A program made the translations under genes and the position numbers. Positions 12,987 through 14,993 of a DNA stretch of 14,993 bases are shown piece by piece. The notes under the pieces are model-generated. The model worked only from the letters and a program-made list of their open reading frames with translations. It searched no databases and had not been told where the DNA came from. Every line of letters starts with the position of its first letter. The stretch's first letter is position 1. The stretch is from Candidatus Auribacterota bacterium. GTDB taxonomy: Bacteria; Auribacterota; UBA6266. The stretch is from the NCBI GenBank assembly GCA_016933315.1, contig JAFGBE010000083.1, positions 1-14,993 of the forward strand, written 5' to 3'.

Positions 12987-13328
12987 TTATTTTTTCCTGA
13001 ACCCGGCTGATTCCGCCTCAGCGCCTGATTCGAATACAATAAGGTTTTCCCGTTTTATGCTCTTATAGCCCGCGGATCCCGGCAAAAAATAGGTTCTTTC
13101 CGAAGAATCGGCCCTGATAAGGAATCTGTCCTCATAAGGGTCGTTTTCATGGCATGTAAGACACCCCAACCCGAAGATACCGATAAACGGCGCATATTTC
13201 AAAAAAACTGTTTTTTCCCAGCTTTTGTCTCCGGCGCCGCGGGGAAGAAAACGGGTATCAGCACAGGTGTTCCCCAGTAACGGGGAAAATTTGGTAAGAA
13301 AATTGTATTCTTTATCGTTAATAAACAC
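12987..13328 (-). CDS. Small ORF with degenerate Ada-like metal-binding repeats
   Basis: A 113-residue ORF starting at GTG, 7 bases after the stop of the PTS-zinc-ribbon gene, with no good ribosome binding site (AAGGAAGA is about 13 bases away). No signal peptide. Residues about 80-113 read Arg-Thr-Tyr-Phe-Leu-Pro-Gly-Ser-Ala-Gly-Tyr-Lys-Ser-Ile, then Asn-Leu-Ile-Val-Phe-Glu-Ser, then Glu-Ala-Glu-Ser-Ala-Gly-Phe-Arg. This follows the small Ada-type metal-binding motif (YHLPxC...I...N...F.S..EA..AGYRPCxxC) but lacks the cysteines. An earlier partial copy (Thr-Arg-Phe-Leu-Pro-Arg-Gly-Ala-Gly-Asp-Lys-Ser, about 25-36) is followed by Cys-Leu-Thr-Cys-His near 56-60. The repeat of the FLP-x-GAG-x-KS pattern and the fit between neighbours support a real gene. 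It could also be a decayed or fortuitous frame. Confidence 0.55.
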   Translation of the reverse strand: MFINDKEYNFLTKFSPLLGNTCADTRFLPRGAGDKSWEKTVFLKYAPFIGIFGLGCLTCHENDPYEDRFLIRADSSERTYFLPGSAGYKSIKRENLIVFESGAEAESAGFRKK

Positions 13329-13335
13329 AACCGGT

Positions 13336-14115
13336 TCAATCTTCCTTCAAAGCAATAAACCTGCTGCAATTTTCGCATATGTAGACATGGTTCCTATATT
13401 TAATCTGGTTTTTGAGGCCTGTAGACAGATTCATATAGCAGCCCTGGCATACACCGTCAGCCACATCCACTATAGCGGTGCCATATCTCTTCATTAACCT
13501 GTCAAAACGGCTCAGGTAATCGCCGTTGACATCGGAACGCAGTGTTTCAAGCTCTTTTTCCAGTTTGGGGCTTTTTCTTTTAAGCCCCATGCGCTTTCTC
13601 TCAAGATCCTGGAGTTTTCTCAAAATGGAAGCGGTACACACTATTTCGGCTTCGGCTTCCTCTATAACCTTGATCTTAATTGTGGCCAGGAGCTCTATCA
13701 TTTCGACCTTGTTTTTAGCCGATAATATCCTGTTCCTGAAATCCTGTTTCCTGAAATTTTTTATCAGAGATGAAAAAAGCTGCGTGAAAAGTATAGGAGT
13801 GGAAGGCTGCCAGACAACAAGGAAAACAAGGTTGACCGGTTTTTTGTCAAAAGCGTTAAAGTCAATTCCCTTGCTGCTTTTCCCCACAGCGATTGTCAAT
13901 CCTTTTCCTGTTTCGATCCTCGCATGCGGGAAGGCAATCCCATGGCCGATTGCAGTGGAATCCATTGACTCCCGGTGCAATACTCTCTCCACAATAACAT
14001 CCCTGTTCACATTTTCAAATGTTCCCGCAAGCTCCTTTATGGCCGATTCGGAGTCGGACCCCGTCAACTCTATCAACACGTTTTCGGGGGATATGAATTC
14101 TGATAGCTTTTTCAT
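13336..14115 (-). CDS. PTS EIIA (fructose/nitrogen type) fused to a coiled coil and C4 zinc ribbon
   Basis: A 259-residue cytosolic protein. Residues 1-150 are a PTS EIIA type-2 (PtsN/FruA-like) domain: Thr54-Ala-Ile-Gly-His-Gly-Ile-Ala-Phe-Pro-His64-Ala-Arg, where His64 is the expected phospho-acceptor, then Pro-Val-Asn-Leu-Val-Phe-Leu-Val and a Leu-Phe-Ser-Ser-Leu helix. Residues about 150-212 form a charged coiled coil. Residues 219-252 are a C4 zinc ribbon (Cys223-x2-Cys226 ... Cys247-x2-Cys250, Ser-Arg following), as in the coiled-coil/zinc-ribbon (DUF164-type) proteins. The fusion suggests a regulatory EIIA whose phosphorylation state is read through the zinc-ribbon part rather than a sugar-transport EIIA; no PTS permease is nearby. 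GGGAG (14127-14123) lies 7 bases before the ATG. It heads the minus-strand run towards mnmA. Confidence 0.88.
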   Translation of the reverse strand: MKKLSEFISPENVLIELTGSDSESAIKELAGTFENVNRDVIVERVLHRESMDSTAIGHGIAFPHARIETGKGLTIAVGKSSKGIDFNAFDKKPVNLVFLVVWQPSTPILFTQLFSSLIKNFRKQDFRNRILSAKNKVEMIELLATIKIKVIEEAEAEIVCTASILRKLQDLERKRMGLKRKSPKLEKELETLRSDVNGDYLSRFDRLMKRYGTAIVDVADGVCQGCYMNLSTGLKNQIKYRNHVYICENCSRFIALKED

Positions 14116-14244
14116 TTGTTTTCTCCCTTTCTCCCGCTGTCAATTCAAGAAGAAAGCTTATTCTAACTGAAAAACCCCTTTTTTAAAATATATTTTTCAA
14201 AACCTGTTTTGCCTTCTCGCCGCTATTCTGCCAGACCTGTAAAA

Positions 14245-14298
14245 CAAACATACCGGCCTGTTATGCAACCGGTTGTAAAACAGGCGGTTATATGTTTG
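14245..14298. repeat. 54-bp near-perfect palindrome centred on CAACCGGTTG
   Basis: The axis lies between 14270 and 14271. CAAACATA (14245-14252) pairs with TATGTTTG (14291-14298), CC (14253-14254) with GG (14286-14287), GCCTGTT (14256-14262) with AACAGGC (14279-14285), and CAACC with GGTTG at the centre (14266-14275). Interruptions are a bulged G at 14255, a three-base bulge TTA (14288-14290), one A-A mismatch and one G-T pair. It has no spacer loop and lies between divergent genes, so a conventional terminator role is unlikely. Confidence 0.85.
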
Positions 14299-14371
14299 AA
14301 AATCATCCTCCCGCCGCCTGACGGGTAATTATCGGCGGAGTTTATATATATACCGGTTTTCACATGTTTTA

Positions 14372-14380
14372 TGATATAAT
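14372..14380 (+). promoter_or_regulatory. Extended -10 promoter for the ferritin-like gene
   Basis: TGATATAAT at 14372-14380 is an extended -10 element with a consensus TATAAT. No -35 box is recognisable 16-18 bases upstream, which extended -10 promoters tolerate. The predicted start (about 14386) lies downstream of the ATG at 14364 and 22 bases before the ATG at 14409, supporting the latter as the true start. Confidence 0.65.
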
Positions 14381-14408
14381 ATTTTTGTCCTTACCAGGAT
14401 TTAAGCAT

Positions 14409-14942
14409 ATGCAGGATAAAGAAAAAAATGAATATAATATCCGGATGGAATTGCTCCGCAAGTCTATAGAGAATGAGCTTTTCACCGCGATAACAATGGA
14501 CAAATTAAGCTCTCTCACCGGCAATGAATCTCTCTCGAAGCTGCTTAAATACTTATCTTCCCAGGGAGAAATCCACCATGACAGGCTCCAGGAATTACTA
14601 AAGATAGTAAAATCCTCAGGCGAATTATCTTTATTCCAGAAAATCAGGATATCTGTTTTTCCGTCCGCGACCGCTTCCTCCAGGGCAAAATACCTGACGG
14701 TAATCGAGCAGATACGCAAAAGGATCCGGGCAAATGAAGACCCGCTGAAAATATGCGAGGATATAATAACCCTGATGACAAATCTTATACACGAGATAAA
14801 CGATCTGAAAAAACACTCATTTAACGACAACGAACTCGATATTATTGACTGGCTCATAGAAGAGAAAAAAAGGCTTATAACGGAGATTGAGAAGACCGGC
14901 TTTAAGAAGGACTTTAAGATAGGCCTTTTTTCCAAAACATAA
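14409..14942 (+). CDS. Ferritin-like helical protein, possibly degenerate
   Basis: A 177-residue, all-helical, cytosolic protein starting at the ATG at 14409 (AGGA 9 bases upstream and just downstream of the promoter). An in-frame ATG at 14364 would add 15 residues but precedes the predicted transcription start. The N-terminal half resembles a rubrerythrin/ferritin-like helix pair: Glu-Asn-Glu-Leu-Phe-Thr-Ala (21-27) and Gln52-Gly-Glu54-Ile-His-His57-Asp-Arg-Leu, an ExxH metal-ligand motif. The C-terminal pair has Asp-Trp-Leu-Ile-Glu-Glu-Lys-Lys-Arg-Leu, where the second ExxH would be, without a His. Either one half of a diiron site is lost or the protein only shares the helical-bundle fold. 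No nearby partner gene helps. Gene reality is good, the family call is moderate. Confidence 0.65.
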   Translation: MQDKEKNEYNIRMELLRKSIENELFTAITMDKLSSLTGNESLSKLLKYLSSQGEIHHDRLQELLKIVKSSGELSLFQKIRISVFPSATASSRAKYLTVIEQIRKRIRANEDPLKICEDIITLMTNLIHEINDLKKHSFNDNELDIIDWLIEEKKRLITEIEKTGFKKDFKIGLFSKT

Positions 14943-14947
14943 ATAAC

Positions 14948-14975
14948 TTGACTTTTATTCCCGTGAATATAAAAT
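14948..14975 (+). promoter_or_regulatory. Possible promoter reading out of the window
   Basis: TTGACT (14948-14953), a 16-base spacer and TAAAAT (14970-14975) lie just after the ferritin-like gene. They could drive a plus-strand gene beyond the window edge. No terminator hairpin is visible after the 14942 stop. The region is AT-rich, so the match may be chance. Confidence 0.35.
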
Positions 14976-14993
14976 AATCTTAACAATAAACAT

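Larger units (their letters stand above)
14116..14408. other. Divergent intergenic region (293 bases)
   Basis: It separates the minus-strand PTS-zinc-ribbon gene from the plus-strand ferritin-like gene. From left to right it holds the ribosome binding site of the former, an AT-rich stretch (14174-14200), CCTGT-type repeats and a 54-bp palindrome (14203-14298), a GC-rich 6-bp inverted repeat (CCGCCG 14311-14316 with CGGCGG 14333-14338), a TATATATATA tract at 14343-14352 and an extended -10 promoter (14372-14380). For the minus strand only a weak TAGAAT (14165-14160) is visible as a -10. Confidence 0.7.

Noticed and set aside
12336..13010. Plus-strand open frames opposite the secreted KPCVIPPK protein
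   Set aside because: They are hydrophobic antisense readings of a charged coiled-coil gene and lack ribosome binding sites.
13021..13045. GATTCGAATAC resembling a tRNA T-loop
   Set aside because: The flanking bases do not form a T-stem on either strand and no anticodon arm or acceptor stem is present.
13130..13170. Cys-Leu-Thr-Cys-His as a c-type haem attachment site
   Set aside because: The ORF has no signal peptide, so covalent haem attachment outside the cytoplasm is not expected, and the surrounding pattern fits an Ada-like metal-binding motif better.
13270..13287. TTCCCC/GGGGAA hairpin as a terminator
   Set aside because: It lies inside a likely ORF and no T-run follows on either strand.
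12961..13335. A structured RNA (riboswitch, RNase P or tmRNA) in place of the small ORF
   Set aside because: I compared it by eye with conserved cores of RNase P, tmRNA, SRP, c-di-GMP, TPP and cobalamin RNAs and found no match.
14245..14298. The long palindrome as a bidirectional terminator
   Set aside because: The flanking genes diverge from it, so no transcript of this window needs to end there, and only a TTTT follows on one side.
14369..14986. Minus-strand open frame (205 residues) opposite the ferritin-like gene
   Set aside because: Its sequence is rich in Ser/Ile/Phe without domain features, and the plus-strand gene has a promoter, a ribosome binding site and helical motifs.
1..14993. 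CRISPR arrays, insertion sequences, integrases or toxin-antitoxin pairs
   Set aside because: No regularly spaced repeats, transposase motifs, attachment-site duplications or small paired toxin-antitoxin-like genes were seen.

Overview
The window looks like a chromosomal segment of a fermentative, Gram-negative-type bacterium of moderate GC content (mid-40s per cent by eye). Four proteins carry N-terminal signal peptides and two are membrane-anchored and appear to face out of the cytoplasm. Gene content (LacI regulators, a degenerate Ada-like metal-binding ORF, a cyanobacterial/plant-style GlgC, TPR-tailed glycosidase-like proteins) recalls uncultured candidate phyla such as Omnitrophota or relatives. 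That placement is a guess. I saw no tRNA, rRNA, CRISPR array, insertion sequence or phage gene.

Layout. Positions 1-973 hold a short regulatory region with a sigma70-like promoter inside a palindrome, then a plus-strand gene for a TolB-N-like/TPR-like cytosolic protein. It abuts the convergent minus-strand pair ldh-glgC (974-3222), whose stop and start overlap as TAATG. Positions 3283-10950 form the core of the window, all on the minus strand. In transcription order it is: a secreted carbohydrate-binding-like protein (10205-10858), a membrane-anchored clan GH-A-like barrel with TPR repeats (8033-10138), a membrane-anchored six-hairpin glycosidase-like protein with a C-terminal jelly roll (6253-8040), a LacI regulator (5223-6251), a second LacI regulator (3952-5013) and a second secreted carbohydrate-binding-like protein (3336-3929). 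A strong intrinsic terminator closes the block. Two promoters of the same design (TTGACA, 17-base spacer, -10, operator over the start site) drive the first gene and the second LacI gene. Their 18-bp operators match at 16 of 18 positions. The block therefore looks like a self-regulated, sugar-responsive set of exported glycan-binding and glycan-cleaving proteins, with no transporter visible. It is my candidate for an undescribed system.

Positions 10960-14115 hold a housekeeping-like minus-strand run: a PTS EIIA domain fused to a coiled coil and C4 zinc ribbon, a small degenerate Ada-like metal-binding ORF, a secreted charged helical protein with an LSxxQ motif and a Lys-Pro-Cys-Val-Ile-Pro-Pro-Lys motif, and mnmA (tRNA 2-thiouridylase). 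Positions 14116-14408 are a divergent intergenic region with a 54-bp near-perfect palindrome. A ferritin-like helical protein gene (14409-14942) and a possible outgoing promoter end the window.

How they may work together (inference): outside the cytoplasm, the two jelly-roll proteins bind a glycan and the GH-A-like and six-hairpin proteins cleave or remodel it. Released sugar or a derivative is sensed by one or both LacI proteins, which relieve repression at both promoters. GlgC and lactate dehydrogenase nearby fit an organism that stores glucose as glycogen and ferments it, but nothing in the sequence ties them to the LacI circuit.
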